A stretch of DNA of 64,000 nt from Hermatobates lingyangjiaoensis (GCA_026182355.1 JAPFBL010000049.1:1116001-1180000), one strand, 5' to 3'. Positions 1 to 11,886 are shown, counted from the stretch's first letter. Made by a program: numbers and translations. The notes: generated by a model from the sequence alone, not told the origin.

Positions 1-106
1 TTTTGTATTCCAAAACAAAAAAGAAAAGAAAAAAGTGAGACTCTAGGTCTTTTTAAAAGTCTATTTTAAAACCAGTAAAAATGTTGAGGCATACAGAAAT
101 GTAAAT

Positions 107-478
107 TTGTTAAATTCAGTGCACAACCAGGTTATGTTCAAACTGTGGCAAGATGCGCCACCCTCTTACTCAAATTGTATTGGGCAGCACCCTATAAATT
201 ATAGAGGCTGCAGATACATTAAGGCGCAAACTAAGAGGAGGAAACCTAAGAACTCCCTCGTAAAAAAGGGAGTGTCTTATAAACAGGCTCTTGGTGCCTC
301 CAGCCAGCCTGCCTCCCAATTCACCCAACCTGTTCAAGAGAAAAACGACCTCTTGATGGTCATCATGGCCTTACAGGACAACTCGTTACTCTCTCGCCTA
401 AGCACGGCAGTGCGAATGTCCAAAGAGATTGATACTATCTCTCTGCGGGACCACGCTCCTATTGCTCTGCTATCATGA
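107..478 (+). pseudogene. LINE ORF1 (gag-like) C-terminal fragment
   Basis: A 123-residue open stretch contains NCIGQHPINYRGC, matching the insect Jockey ORF1 knuckle usually written NCGGxHxANYRGC. Cysteine-rich coding in another frame just upstream (CSNCGK near 140-160) suggests the first knuckle is separated by a frameshift. ORF1 proteins of this kind bind element RNA. The basic, Ser/Gln-rich tail after the knuckle (KRRKPKNSLVKKGVSYKQAL) is typical. The N-terminal half is missing, so this is a fragment and the annotated Met is only the first one in the open frame. Confidence 0.75.
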
Positions 479-503
479 ACAGGGATAATAGGAGACTATA
501 AGA

Positions 504-1079
504 GTCCTTATCTGGAACGCCAGTAGATTTCGCGCAAAGAGGAACGAGCTCTTGGAGTTCCTCAACCGTCACTCCATTGGCATAGTGCTGCTCAGTGAAA
601 CTCACTTAGCACCACAACACAAGTTCAGTCTACCTGGTTACTCAATCAGCAGAACTGATAGAAAGTCTTACACTTGAAAGGCAGAAAAGAGTCATGGAGG
701 AACTCGTATAGCCATCAGGTCAGACATACCTTATACAACACTGCCAGCTAACCTATAGGTCAAGCTAGAAAACACCACAACGCAGGTCCAATATAATTGT
801 AAACCATTAAGGTTGGTATCGGTGTATAACACACCGAACACTATGATACCCCACAAAACTCTGAAGAAGTTTATGAGGACGTCAACCCCCACAATCATGG
901 GAGGAGACATCAACACACAACAAACAATGTGGAACTGCTGGAGGGATAGAAAGATGGGAAAAGCCTTGTAAAGCGCCTGTAACAGGCTTGGCCTAAACAT
1001 CTACTATCCAGCACTTCCAACGCACATAACAGCCAGGACTGCTAGCATCATCGAATTAACTCCAAGGCTCCGGCCGTGA
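504..1079 (+). pseudogene. LINE apurinic-type endonuclease domain, broken by stops
   Basis: One frame reads from 504 to the stop at 1079 with three internal stops (after the block ending RKSYT, after LPANL, and after GKAL). Landmarks of the exonuclease-endonuclease-phosphatase fold appear in order: LIWNA at the start, LLSETHL with the catalytic Glu, SISRTDR, GGDINTQQTMWNC (normally GGDFNAKHxxWNC), and THITARTASIIELT near the end (normally THxxxxxxSxIDxT). This domain nicks target DNA in Jockey-type LINEs. The stops and the lost Asp near the end make it inactive. Confidence 0.85.
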
Positions 1080-1543
1080 GGCTGGAAATAATCCAGGAGC
1101 TCTCTTCTGAACACTATCCAGTCCTCATGGAGTTGACAGGCTCAGTAGTACAATGGCTCTCCACCAAACCCGTCGTTACAGATTTGGTGCGGTTTAAAAG
1201 GACAGTTAGCTACATGTCCTACCCAACAGAGGTTAAGACACGAACAGAAATAGACAGAGATGTTCAAAACCTAACTAGCTCTATTCACGAGGCCCTTAAA
1301 AAATCACAAGCTGAAAGAAATAACACAGGGTGCAAAAAGCCACAAGCTAAACAAATAGTTAATCTTATCTCGTACAGAAATAAGGTCCGTAAACTTTGGA
1401 ATAAGTATAAACTACCGTCACTCAAAACTGTAGTGAATAAACTTAATAAACAAATTCGCTACGGATTACAAGTTATGAGGGAAGAGACCCTCAATAAAAA
1501 ACTCGAAGAAATAGACGAACCCCAGAAGCTTGGCAGTTTCTGA
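1076..1543 (+). pseudogene. LINE ORF2 linker between endonuclease and RT
   Basis: A 155-residue open stretch starts with SSEHYPVLMEL, the usual 'SDH.PV' block that follows a Jockey endonuclease. It continues as a Lys/Arg-rich helical linker (SYRNKVRKLWNKYKLPSLKTVVNKLNKQIR is contained in it). It then shifts frame by a few bases into the RT. No enzyme motif is expected here. It overlaps the end of the endonuclease frame by four bases, which is a frameshift scar and not a true start. Confidence 0.75.
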
Positions 1544-1548
1544 GGAGA

Positions 1549-2222
1549 TTGAGAGGGACTAAACAGACGACCGTTGCCCTGAAACACAAAAATAGCCTCT
1601 GTATTACTTCTCAGGAGATTGCAGAGGCATTCGCGGAGTCTTTAAGCGAATTATACAAAGAGGATGGTCCTAAACTTTCTCCTTGTATATCTCCTCCGGA
1701 AGAGTCTATCTCTCTCAATATGGAAGAAATTAAAACCATAGTGAAAGGGCTCCCGAGGCGCAAAGCACCGGGTGCGGATGACGTAAATAAATACGTTCTG
1801 ATGCAGCTCCCTGACCCTATACTTAAATGGCTGACCTCCATATTTAATGCTTGCATTAAAATTGGTTACTTTCCGTCAGCCTGGAAACAGGCCAGGATAG
1901 TCCTTATCCCCAAACCGGGAAAGGATCCAACTCTAGCCAGTAACTACAGGCCTATAAGCTTGCTTAGTTCTCTAAGTAAGGTATTTAAGGTCTTACTCAA
2001 ACACGTATCCGAGTTTCTCCAATTCACAGACATCCAGTTTGGATACAAAAAGGGACACGGGTGCGTTCAGTTACTGCGACGCACCCTCAACTTCTTACAC
2101 TATGCTAAGCAAAGAAAGCGTAGAACATACACCCTAGCCATCGACCTTAACAAGGCCTTTTATTGCGTTTGCCAAGATGGCATTGTTAAGAAACTAAAAA
2201 ACTACCCCTCTAAGACAATTGT
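1549..2222 (+). pseudogene. LINE reverse transcriptase, N-terminal half
   Basis: RT fingers motifs are clear: GLPRRKAPGADDV (normally LKxxKAPGxDxI), FNACIKIGYFPSAWKQARIV, LIPKPGKDP, NYRPISLLSSLSKVFK, then motif A as AIDLNKAFYCV. In motif A the first catalytic Asp remains but the second usual Asp is Tyr. The frame runs on to a stop at 2307, but from about 2215 it encodes unrelated sequence from the next repeat. Motif B, the YADD box and RNase H are absent, so no activity is possible. Confidence 0.9.
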
Positions 2223-2510
2223 GATTCATCGTGAAACGTATATATATACATATCAATGTCTAAACTACAGTAGGAAATCACAAACAAAACTAAGATCTTT
2301 TGTTTGATCACAACCAAAACAAGCAGTCTTCCTCAGAGTCAAACTGATACTGAAACCAGTGTTGTAGAAACATCTGTTTTGGGTTTGAGAAGAGTGAGGG
2401 CAAGAGAAGTATTTTAAATCCAATTAACAAGAAGAGCTAAATTGTAATTTGCCTTGCTTAGATGTCCTTATCCATACATTGCCTAAACATTAACCATACA
2501 CTACGTTTTG

Positions 2511-2538
<28 letters not shown>
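2223..2538. repeat. degenerate foldback family A copy plus (TA)n
   Basis: Blocks resembling family A occur around 2223-2350: a degenerate 'actaagatcttttgtttgatcac' region and 'caagcagtcttcctcagagtc'. The segment 2350-2425 is a reverse match to 3000-3075 and 11405-11500 (the conserved block containing ctcttctcaacc), which is the arm just outside the family A motif. 2511-2538 is a (TA)n tract that abuts the perfect foldback that follows. No coding signal. Confidence 0.55.
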
Positions 2539-2541
<3 letters not shown>

Positions 2542-2569
2542 CAAACCACAATAAGAAACGGGAAAACAA

Positions 2570-2612
2570 GACTAAGATCTTTCAACCGTAACAAGCGGTC
2601 TTTGTCAGAGTC
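2570..2612 (-). ncRNA. hammerhead-like motif, family A (left arm of A1)
   Basis: Mirror copy of the motif in the right arm. The stem I bases, stem II and palindromic AGATCT are kept, but the core reads CTGACAA, so the conserved G before the final A of CUGANGA is lost. By hammerhead rules this copy should be inactive. Confidence 0.5.
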
Positions 2613-2641
2613 AGCTGAAAAACCAACTCAGTTGGGTTTTT

Positions 2642-2684
2642 GACTCTGACGAAGACCGCTTGTTACGGTTGAAAGATCTTAGTC
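2642..2684 (+). ncRNA. hammerhead-like ribozyme motif, family A (right arm of A1)
   Basis: Reading 5' to 3': GACT (2642-2645), core CTGACGA (2646-2652), one unpaired A, stem II GACCG...CGGTT closed by a seven-base loop, GAA, the palindrome AGATCT (possible stem III between two copies), T, then AGTC (2681-2684). GACT and AGTC pair as stem I, placing the predicted cut after base 2680. All core bases of CUGANGA and GAA are present. The odd point is the unpaired base between the core and stem II. Activity is inferred, not shown. Confidence 0.6.
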
Positions 2685-2747
2685 TTGTTTTCCCGTTTCT
2701 TATTGTGGTTTGATCATTGATTGTTGTTTCACGTGTTTATGTGAAAT

Positions 2748-2789
<42 letters not shown>

Positions 2790-2790
2790 A

Positions 2791-2943
2791 TATGTAATTT
2801 CATATGTCTATTTTCATTCTTCTCTTCCAAGAAATGTTAAATATGTAATTTCATATGTCTATTTTCATTCTTCTCTTCCAAGAAATGTTAAATATGTAAT
2901 TTCATATGTCTATTTTCATTCTTCTCTTCCAAGAAATGTTAAA
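2791..2943 (+). repeat. 51-bp tandem repeat, three copies
   Basis: Units begin with tatgtaatttcatatgtcta at 2791, 2842 and 2893 and are essentially identical, so the array expanded recently. A (TA)n tract (about 2752-2784) lies immediately upstream. Confidence 0.95.
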
Positions 2944-3470
2944 ATATGTTTTTAGGCATTCGTTTTTGAGGGCGTTAAGAGTTTGCTACCCTGGATCTCT
3001 TTAAAAATACCTCTTTAAAATACTTTTCTTGCCTCCCACTCTTCTCAACCTCACGTCAGATCATCTTACATCACTGGTTTCAGTATAAAGTGCAGAAAAG
3101 GCAACAAAATTCTGAGAAGACAAGTGAGCGTAAACAATGGAGTTGTTTTTTTTAACAAAATTAATGCTAACAATCCAATTCACAATGGAAGAAAGAGTAA
3201 ATTGTAATTTGCCTTGCTTAAATGTCCTTATCTATAGATTAACTACTAAAGAGTTACGTTTTAGTGTATATAAAAAAAATCTACTAATGTACTTGCGTAC
3301 ATCCCTTATTATTCTTCCCATCTAAGAAATGCTAAAATATCTGTTTTTAGACAGACGTTTTTGAAGGCGTTCAGAGTTTGCTCCCCTGGATCCTTCAAGA
3401 TGAAATTAATAACATTACTACCATTGCGCTTTCATTAAAATACCCCTCCTCTTATATAGACAAAGCTTTA
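2944..3470 (+). repeat. duplicated repeat segments, no gene
   Basis: The end of the 51-bp array plus following sequence (2925-3000, with gagtttgctaccctggatc) recurs in diverged form at 3305-3395. The block with aaattgtaatttgccttgct occurs at 2438 and again at 3199. The segment 3000-3075 matches 11405-11500. This is nested duplication of family A flanking sequence. Open frames here are short and not conserved. Confidence 0.7.
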
Positions 3471-3913
3471 AAGCGAGCTAAAATCTGCAAATTTATTGGT
3501 TGAAATCTTTAAAGATTTGGCTCATCAGTGCTCGTAGTGTACCTGGCTTTAATCTAAAATGATAATGCTTTTATTAATTAACTCGTTTATTGCCTTTGGA
3601 TATTTTTTTATTTTTATTATTTAATTATGTTATTTACTTATCTTATTATTATTATTATAATTATTTGTATTACAAATATTATTATAAATCTTATTTTATT
3701 AATAATGTTTATTACAACTTAGTCGTTTTACTTTTATTTATGCATTACGTCCTCTGTACATTCCTCTCTTTTTCATTTTTTTTTACTTCCTTTTTATTCC
3801 CTATCCTATGCTTAATTTTAAATCGATTCCTGTCTACCTCATTCTCTGTGACTGAGCGCGCATGGAACATCCAACCGTCTCAGCACCAGTGCGCTCGGTT
3901 TTCCTCTCTTATC

Positions 3914-3948
3914 ACTCCTGTTGACGGTTCAAACCAAAAATTAGGAAT
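3914..3948 (+). ncRNA. hammerhead-like motif, family H (copy 2, degenerate)
   Basis: Core CTGTTGA (3918-3924; A replaced by T), one C, stem II GGTT-CA-AACC (3926-3935), AAA in place of GAA, palindrome AATT (3939-3942), A, then GG. Two stem I pairs remain (C-G and T-G). The upstream block with agtgcgctcgg is shared with the copy at 31894. Likely a dead relative. Confidence 0.4.
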
Positions 3949-3959
3949 TTTAAGTGCGT

Positions 3960-6130
3960 GTTTTTAATATACATGTGCTTATTTATCTATATTGAACTTT
4001 ATTTTTCCATTTTAGATTGTTTTGAATAGTAAAAATGCATATAGATAATTATATCTTGCTTATATTCGGGTATATTATAAAGAGTACAACCTGATAACGT
4101 AAACAAAATTTTAATTACTTAGCTTTTGATTAACGTTAGTAATAACATTATTTGTAATACTTGTGTAATGCTATCTTCTACACACTCTGTAATTACATAT
4201 TGCATAAAAAATCAAATAATAAGATGCAAATACGTAAAAATAGCAAAAAGAAATATAAAATGAGTTCTTGAATACGATTTAGATAAAACTATTTAAACCA
4301 CTTTATATAAGAAATCGATTAAATTTCATGAAATTTTTATATTGATCATGAAATTTCAAACCATAAATCTTCCAATCTCAAGAAAGAGGCATAAAATGTT
4401 TGAAGAGTCTCTTACACTGGATTTTATATAGCCCTTTCACTGTAGATTGGGAAGTTGATAAGCCATACCTGTTTACTTTAACTGAAATACTTTCCTTTTA
4501 TGATTTATGTTCATATTAAAATTTAAGAATTACAGAGACCTAATTTGATCTTCAATATAAAAGATAATATATGGTTCTTAATTACTAATTAAAATCGCAA
4601 AGGCACCACTCATTCAAGTTAACGACAGTTAGTTATATTCAAATATAACTAATATTAATTTTGATGGATTGCAATTATAAACCAAAATTAATTAGAGGAA
4701 TGAAATTATTAATTATCAACCAGTTTTGTAGTTAGTGAAATATTTCCGTTCCATTACTGCTAACAAGATTGTTTATAGTACCAACTTTCTTTTATTTTTA
4801 TTGAACAAAGATGGAAAATAAATATAAAGATTTAACAACTATAGAATTGACAGATTATCATAAAAAGATTCTCATAAAAAGCACACAGCCGGGCCATGGG
4901 TACCGGTTAAAGCTCCGGCTCCAGACATAGGCGGAGATAAATAAACCTTCCGGTTTTTCCCCACCAGCTCTTATTTACACAAATCAAACTAAATGAAAGA
5001 AAAATCTAAAAATCTGTTGAACATGAAATGGAACCAAGAGTAATCAATGCAAAAAAGATTCGTAGTTCAGAAGATATCCAGATATGTTTCATTAAGCAAG
5101 AGTTAAGACCATGAATTAAAGATGAGTTAATCTCAACTTTTTTTCAAATTACTCTATGCGACATTTCTCTCTTAATAAATGGAATTTTGTTTTGTGAAAG
5201 TATATATTTTATTATTTGCCTGAAGAAAACAGGAACTCTTCAAACACAATTGAGTAAAGTGAAACGTTTTAAATATTCTTCAAATTAAATATGATTAATG
5301 GGTTATTTTCACTGAGAGTTAGTAATATTAGAATTAATAGTAATATTATTCGTATTACCTAGTGTAATATTTGAAGGGCTCAACCGGTTTCGGGTCCTTC
5401 TGTTTCCATCTTCAAGAGCACTCTAATGTTTTGGTTTGTATGAATATGTAATTATTAAATTTTGTTCTTTTATTTCGAGCTCTCCATATATTATACCAGA
5501 TATGACGGATAATATTACTATTAATTATAATATTCTTCAAATTGTTTAAACAAAAAATCAATTATAATATTAATTCTAAGTTTAATATAGTTTATACTGT
5601 TATTAATTATCAAAATAAACAAATACATTGATTATATGAGCAAGTATTATATTAATATTATATTAATAAAAAATTATATTAATAAAAACTATTGATCTCA
5701 TTATGAAAACGATAAGTTCTGTTTTATGATAGATCAATCAGTAATTATTCTTCCCAATAGAAAAGGAAAAGAAAGACATCATAAATGTTATTCCTTAAAC
5801 GGGAAAATTTGCAGCAAAATTAGACTTCTTCTTTACAAAATGGTGATGTAATTTGAGTATTTCTATAGCGCAAACGAACACACAAGGAAAAACATCTGAT
5901 ATTTATACTTCTTGATTGTTACCTACACCAAAATAAGGTGAACAATCAATCATTTCTTTTAATTTTTTTTTCCTAAAAATTATAAATTCTAATTGTATAT
6001 TTGTATTATTTGTCATACACACAATTATAGCATTTGTGATTCAAATTCGAGTGTATCAATTTTTTTTACAGGCTAAAAATGGCTAACTCTTAAGTCTGAT
6101 GTGTCTGGTATAAGCAATCCGTCCCTGAAG
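3960..6130. other. AT-rich DNA, no recognised gene
   Basis: No frame shows recognisable protein similarity. A short GC-richer patch at 4887-4975 (gccgggccatgggtaccgg) stands out and could be a scrap of an unidentified repeat. The rest is low-complexity A/T sequence with short palindromes. Confidence 0.6.
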
Positions 6131-6139
6131 AAGAGAGAA

Positions 6140-6860
6140 AGAGTAAATTTAAGATTATTGGTTTGACAACAGCTTACAAGATTCAGATGAATAAGCCCAT
6201 ATCTCTGCAGGATCAACTTTGTGTCCGTCATATGCAACTATAGTAGCAAGGTTTTTACCATAAAAGCAGCAATGTCAATCAGTTATGTTCCAAGTGGTGT
6301 TCCTCGTGGATTCAACAGCGACAGTTCAAAGAGTGATATGCAATATTGGCACGTACTGACTTCGAACTATGTAATCCAAAAGAACACGAGGCAATCTCTA
6401 TAAGCGGGTTGTCAAACAAAAATTCACTTGTCTTCCAACCACGTGAATAACATGGGCAACAATCTATCAAAATTGATAACGGCTCAGTCGTATATGGAAC
6501 ACCCACTCTCTATTGGCTCTGGAAAGACTAAGATACCATCTTCAATAGGGTTGCATTCTAAAGAGCATCAAATTACTAGGTCCACAGGGAAGAGGAGAGC
6601 AACCCTAATAATTGACGGCCTTGTCCATAAAAGATTCCTCATCAAGTGGGCGTCACTACTCGACACGACTGCGTATCTGCACAACTTCGGTGTACTGTTA
6701 TCCCCCGAGTGTATCCCTTTTGGAAATGACCTCATGGATTTCTGATAGTAAGAACGACAACGATGATTCTGACGAGGATCACGTCGTTATCAGATGATGG
6801 TCAGGGCACCATTAAATTATTCAACAGACAATCTTGGATATTGATGAATAAGTAAGTTTC
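6140..6860 (+). pseudogene. unrecognised decayed coding-like region
   Basis: Base composition is nearer that of coding DNA than the flanks, and several overlapping open stretches exist (60 residues from 6221, 105 from 6428, 61 from 6612, the last ending in an acidic DSKNDNDDSDEDHVV). None matches a family I recognise, and the frame appears to shift more than once. It could be an old transposase or pol scrap. There is no intron or start context to support a living gene. Confidence 0.3.
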
Positions 6861-9800
6861 CATTCGGAGTATACTCGAACACTCTTAAAATACGTAAAGA
6901 CAGACATCAAAATCCCAGGAATACCAGAGACAAAAATGTAATCTCCTTAATATTCCTCTACAGCAGGAGGTGTTATAACTTCTGGATGTTGTCCAATAAC
7001 TCAACATTGGTTAGACTTTTTCAAACATATCTATTAGGTATGGGTTATATATATATATATATATATATAGATTATAATTTTGACAAATTGTACCTGTTAT
7101 TAAATGGGTCCTTCTTGGAGTAGAGGTAATATTTTAAGACAATTAAGAGTACACACTCAAGGGAATACTTTAAACTCTAGCCTTTTTAAATAATCTGCAA
7201 CCATAATAATTGTATACATAAAACTGATATTTTCAGATATATTTCAAAACTATTTTAAATACTTCTTTAAAAACAGAATATATGGCAACATGAAATGAAC
7301 ATCTAAATCCCATTGATAACTAATCAGTTCAGGTTTTTCCCCACAGATGTACCCTGCTAGACATTACCAGTATTTTCAGAGCTATATTTATTTTGAAATG
7401 ATCAATAATTTGATTATTCAAGAAGTAAATAGTAAGCTTAAATGTATCAACATTAATGATATTTTTTTGCTTTTTTAAAATGTGTATTCAAACTCAAGGA
7501 TTATTGAAAAATATTAAAAAGGCTAAGAATGCACCTAATATACCATCATCCAACTGTCTTGCATATACTCATTAAAGTTTTTCGATTGCAAGTGACAAAT
7601 CGTCACAACGATTTGTTTGAACTACTCAAGAGAGTAGCTCTTGAAGACCGTTCGGGTTCTTAGACTATGAACCTAACTTATTAGTAGATTAACATAAATA
7701 ACTAAAATATCAACATGCATTACTTAAAAAAATAATTAACGAATTCTACAGAGCTCATATAACCAAATCATTTCCAAAAAAAAATATACACAACAAACGA
7801 ACAATTAAAGTTAAACTTTCGCATCAAGTTGACATTTTATTCTTTCCATACAATTACGATTTATTATATGGATAATAAATAAACTACATTATACCATTCT
7901 GTAGTTTATTATACTATTGTTGACCACAATGGTAGAATAATTTTTTTATTGAAAATATATGTTTAATTTCAAATAAAGTAATAAATATTACTTTAAAGCA
8001 TGGAAGAATAAAACACTGTATGCCAATATAAATATTACAGTACTGGTAGCAGTAAATTTTATAAACTTAAAGTACTATCAACAAAATTAAATAAGAGTAT
8101 AAAAATCTTACTTTCTTAATTAGGAATTGTTACCATTATTATTATTAATTTAGAACGGTATTGAATGAATCCCAGTGGAAAAGAAGGTATAAGAGGGAGA
8201 ATGTCTAAAAATCAAGTTATGTTCTTAAGTTCACAAGCAATTATTCCAGAACTGTATTCGGATCCAGCCAAATCAATCTATTATACTCTGAAAGTTTACC
8301 AAAACGATTAGTCAATATATAAGGTTCACTATAACACACTTGACATATCACTGGAGACCCTTTTAGATGGGTATCAACTCTTATCAAAAGAATTCTTAAA
8401 CAGGTTGGGAATTAGGTTACCAAGAATTTGGCTTGTTGTATTACATTGCACCTCTTCTGTTAAATGGTGCCTTGTTTATAAATAATTAATAAACAAAGAC
8501 AAAAATGTTTCAAATTGCTGGGTGCTGGTTGAGGTTGAAGATTTTGTAGAAAATCTAAGCTTGACTCTTTGTTGAATGAAAGGAAAAATCATGTGAACCC
8601 TTTGCAAATACGTCACGGACTTGCTTACTAAAATCAAATCATTGAGGAAAGACAAAGCAAAGAAATATAGCCCTTCAGTATTCTTTTCTCCTTAATCCTA
8701 TCATCCTACCCTTGTATTTTATGCCTTCCATGAATTACTTCAATGAAAAGTTTCTTTAACATAAATTAATAATAAATATCTCTTTTCAGCCTTGAATACA
8801 ATTTCTGTATTAAATATTTATGTATAAATTGAAGCACTAAGTTTTTTCCTCCTGTTAGCAGCATAAATGGTTTTTTATACTAATTTTGTTCTAACTCTGC
8901 TGTTAAAAAACGTCACCCACCTTTTATTATATAATGATTATCTTAAACTGGTAATGAATCTGATTACATGAAAATAGTTTTTCAATATCTAAGAACGTAA
9001 ACTAAAGTGCAAATACAACAAATCAAATAAAAAAAAAAATTCATAAAAAACATAATGCAACATGTATTTAGAAAATTTTGAGGCAACAGAAAGTGAGAAG
9101 TTGAAGAAATTATACTCAAAAATTGAAAGGAAGTTAAAAAAAGATTTGCTGACAAGTTAATATGTTTAGTGCATCAGTTAGAAGTGCAATCAGAACCTTT
9201 AAGGAGTTAACACTGTAGGGTGAACTGCAAAGTTACTTTCGTAGACACACTTTTCTGTTGAGAACAGTCGAAGATAGTAGGTATATGAAAGACACTCCTT
9301 TGGATGCAGAATCAGAAGCAGCTGATGACATTAAAACATACAGAATAGGGCAACGCACACCCTTTCTAAGGCAAGAGAGAAAGATGGAATCTTCTTTACT
9401 TTAGAGAGATAATATCAAGATGTTAAGCTTTTCCTCATAAATATTCAATCTTACTAGGTGAGTTCAGTATTATAGCAGTGCTTAATTCTGAAGAACTGTC
9501 AGAGTAGTCCTCGTTCCCATGATTAAGAACTCTAAGTCAAACAAACCAGTGCTTCTCTACTCAATTTATTGTAGTCAGCTAACAAATTATAATATAATTA
9601 TTACCTTTTTTTGTAACTTTTTTTTAAAGGTTTTGTAACAGCAAATGCAATATTTTAAATTTAAATCAAAACTAATTCCAAATAACAATAAATTGAAATA
9701 CAACCTTTATTACCAACAATGTTGTGCAGAGGTCTAGTGTTGCCCGGAGCAAACCTTAATTCTATTCCCCATAATACACAAGTATTAAAGTCCGTCGTAC

Positions 9801-10329
9801 CGTTAAGCATTATGAAAAGAAAAATATGTTGATTTTTACTTTACATAAATGTTTTTTAGATGAATAATAAATCCATAAAAATTGTTAAATTCTTTTTCTC
9901 AAATACTCCCTTTACTAGAAAAGGAGCGCTTCAAGAGTGTTTAGTTTAACAGAGATTATTAACTTATTATTAGTTTAACATAAATAACTAAGTATTAGCA
10001 AACATTAGTCAAATAATTAATTAACAATGCTTTAAATTCAATATCATGTCAAAATATACATAAAACACTTCAAAAAAGAAACTATTTTTCAGATCAGACT
10101 GTAAAGACCAAAAATTCTAACCAGAAAGTAACATACAATAGAAAACCACGTGTAACTAATTTTTGAATGGACGCTTCAACCAAATATTAGTGATTGTTGT
10201 TCTTCTATGCATGAAATTTTGCAGTTTATTTATGAATTATTTTTCAATCAATTTATCAGATTATTTATAAATCATTTTCTGAAAACAGAAATTGTACTCT
10301 AACAGCCCTTTTCCGCATCTCAACTCATC
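6861..10329. other. AT-rich DNA with weak old repeats, no gene
   Basis: A (TA)n tract lies at 7046-7070. 7590-7800 and 9890-10080 share diverged blocks (attaacataaataacta, ataattaa, atatacac), as do parts of 19320-19460, which suggests one old dispersed repeat. No coding similarity was recognised. The more complex stretches at 8150-8420 and 9180-9420 have no usable frame. Confidence 0.5.
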
Positions 10330-10750
10330 CTTCACATAATGATTTATTTTTAGGTATCGTTTCATTTTGATCCATCAAAAAAGGGGTGCCTTGTATCGCT
10401 CTCACAAGCTTTCAGATTGAATTATAAGTCAAAATGTTTAAATTTAATTGAAACAAAATTGCCTGTTGTTTTAAAAATCTGAAGATATTATTCGTTCATT
10501 GCTTTTGTAGCCTCAAAGATAATGCCAAAATTTCAAGACTGTAGAATTTGTAGTTTAAGAGAAAAAAAATTTTCTCTAAAACACAATTTTGGTAAAAAAA
10601 AGGGACTTTTCGATCATGCACAATTGCTACAAAACGATCAAATCTGCACTATGAGGCTAATTATTGTGTAAAATATGAATTTGTTCCATCAAAGATTCTG
10701 GACCGTAGCGTAGCCACAACCTTTGGATCCATACTCACCCAGCCACCCAT

Positions 10751-10783
<33 letters not shown>

Positions 10784-10905
10784 ATTTGTATGGTGCATGC
10801 AGAATAAAAGCTTTAAAACACACACACACACACACAGATACCATCCAAAAAACTTCATAAAACGACTTTTGGGACCTCAAAACATGTAAATAAAAATTGT
10901 GAACC
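10330..10905 (+). repeat. X/Y family, X end (copy X1)
   Basis: Shares with five other sites the ordered blocks: 'ttgaattataagtcaaaat', a (T/A)-rich hairpin-prone centre with 'gatcatgcacaatt', 'ccatcaaagattctggacc', a (CA)n site, 'acttcataaaacgactttt' and 'cctcaaaacatgta'. Here the (CA)n site has two tracts, 10751-10777 and 10818-10836. Open frames over the (CA)n tract are repeat artefacts. Confidence 0.85.
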
Positions 10906-10975
10906 TTGTTAAGAAACAGGTATCAGCTATGTTCGGCGTCATTTTCAAAAATGTATGTATAAGGAAAGACTAGTA
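10893..10975 (+). repeat. direct repeat with 13082-13175
   Basis: The block containing cttgttaagaaacaggtat followed by catcattttc-like sequence appears here and again at 13082-13175 in the same orientation, with substitutions. The two copies bracket the 2-kb mosaic of family A, Y and foldback sequence, so they may be the split flanks of one older element. Confidence 0.7.
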
Positions 10976-11329
10976 CAAATATTTATTTATATACACTTTT
11001 AAAATCGGAAAGTCGATCCAAACTGGACAAAAACTAGTTCAAAAACGGAGAATAGTAACACACAGAGAAAGAGAGACACACTTACTAACCAACGTTTTCG
11101 TATAATTTGTTCACTTTAAAAATCGGAAAGTTGATCCAAACTATTCGAGTTAGTAAGTGTATCTTTTTCCGTGTGTTACTATTCATCGTTACTATTGCCC
11201 TCGTCCAGACTGAGTCAAATTTGAAAAGCTTTATAATATCTAAAGATTTAAACTAAGGTCTATAATATTTGATCTATTAAATTTAATCAGAGAATATCCT
11301 CATCTAATAGGATTGCCACCTAGCGGATG

Positions 11330-11600
11330 GTTTTTTTTTACTTTTTTCTTCCTGTACTCATTTGTTTACTCTAACATCTCTCCCTAGACTATTGTCCTTT
11401 CCTGCACTTTAACCCTTTAAAATACCTCTCCTACCCCCCACACTTCTCAAACCTTACCAGATGCTTGTACATCTTTTGTTTCAGTTGTGATGTGACTCTG
11501 ACTTTGAATGCTTGTTACGGTTGAAAGAACTAAGTTTTTTTTTCTCATTACTTATTGTAGTTAGAATATTGATTTATTTCACGTGTTTACGTGAAATAAA
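11330..11600 (+). repeat. family A element end, degenerate hammerhead-like motif
   Basis: Contains the family A upstream block (ttaaaatacctctcctacc), then gactctgactttgaatgcttgttacgg in degenerate form, and the terminal block with cacgtgtttacgtgaaat. The core reads CTGACTT, so the hammerhead-like motif (11494-11535) is broken. Unlike A1 and A2 this copy is not folded back, so it shows what the single-orientation end looks like. Confidence 0.7.
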
Positions 11601-11689
11601 TCAATATATTACTATAAAGTGAGATAAATCAATATATTTATTTATTTTATCTTGTTATATATATTAATAAATACAAAATATACTTAACT

Positions 11690-11886
11690 TAAATTAACAA
11701 TAAAGTGTGTATATTAATAAGTGGATCAAAAACTATCTGTACTACCTCCAGGAATGAAAGACTAATGAACATCTGTCATTTAGACATTTATATTATACCT
11801 AAATGGGACATTGTATATTATATACTGAAGAAGTTTGATATTATGTTGACTTATACTAAAGATGAGTGTAGACCACTCCAGATTTT
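11690..11886 (+). repeat. X/Y family, Y end fragment
   Basis: Matches 37990-38200, 47330-47520 and 48600-48800: 'actatctgtactacctc', 'ggaatgaaagactaat', 'aagtttgatatta', and the near-terminal 'accactccagatttt'. A 63-residue open frame over it is not a gene. Confidence 0.8.

Larger units (their letters stand above)
1..2222 (+). mobile_element. Jockey-type non-LTR retrotransposon, decayed and 3'-truncated
   Basis: The pieces lie in the order expected for a Jockey-clade LINE: ORF1 zinc-knuckle region, endonuclease, linker, then reverse transcriptase. The sequence is markedly more GC-rich than its surroundings. Several in-frame stops and frame changes show it is dead. Similarity ends just after RT motif A near 2215, where a degenerate copy of foldback family A begins (bases resembling its end lie at 2223-2340). 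RT motifs B and C, and any 3' UTR or poly-A, are absent, so the element was cut by a deletion or insertion. Clade assignment is inferred from motif wording, not from a search. Confidence 0.85.
2539..2715. repeat. foldback element, family A (copy A1)
   Basis: A near-perfect inverted repeat: the left arm begins gatcaaaccacaataagaa and the right arm ends with its complement. Arms are about 80 bases with a short A/T centre. It is flanked on the right by a further family block ending in cacgtgtttatgtgaaatct, and by (TA)n tracts on both sides. The same arms recur at 26031, 38450, 45920 and 63756, so this is a dispersed family. Each arm carries one hammerhead-like motif. Confidence 0.9.

Noticed and set aside
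6221..6797. Host gene at 6.2-6.8 kb
   Set aside because: Overlapping short frames with shifts, no recognised motif, no splice pattern; kept only as an unrecognised decayed region.
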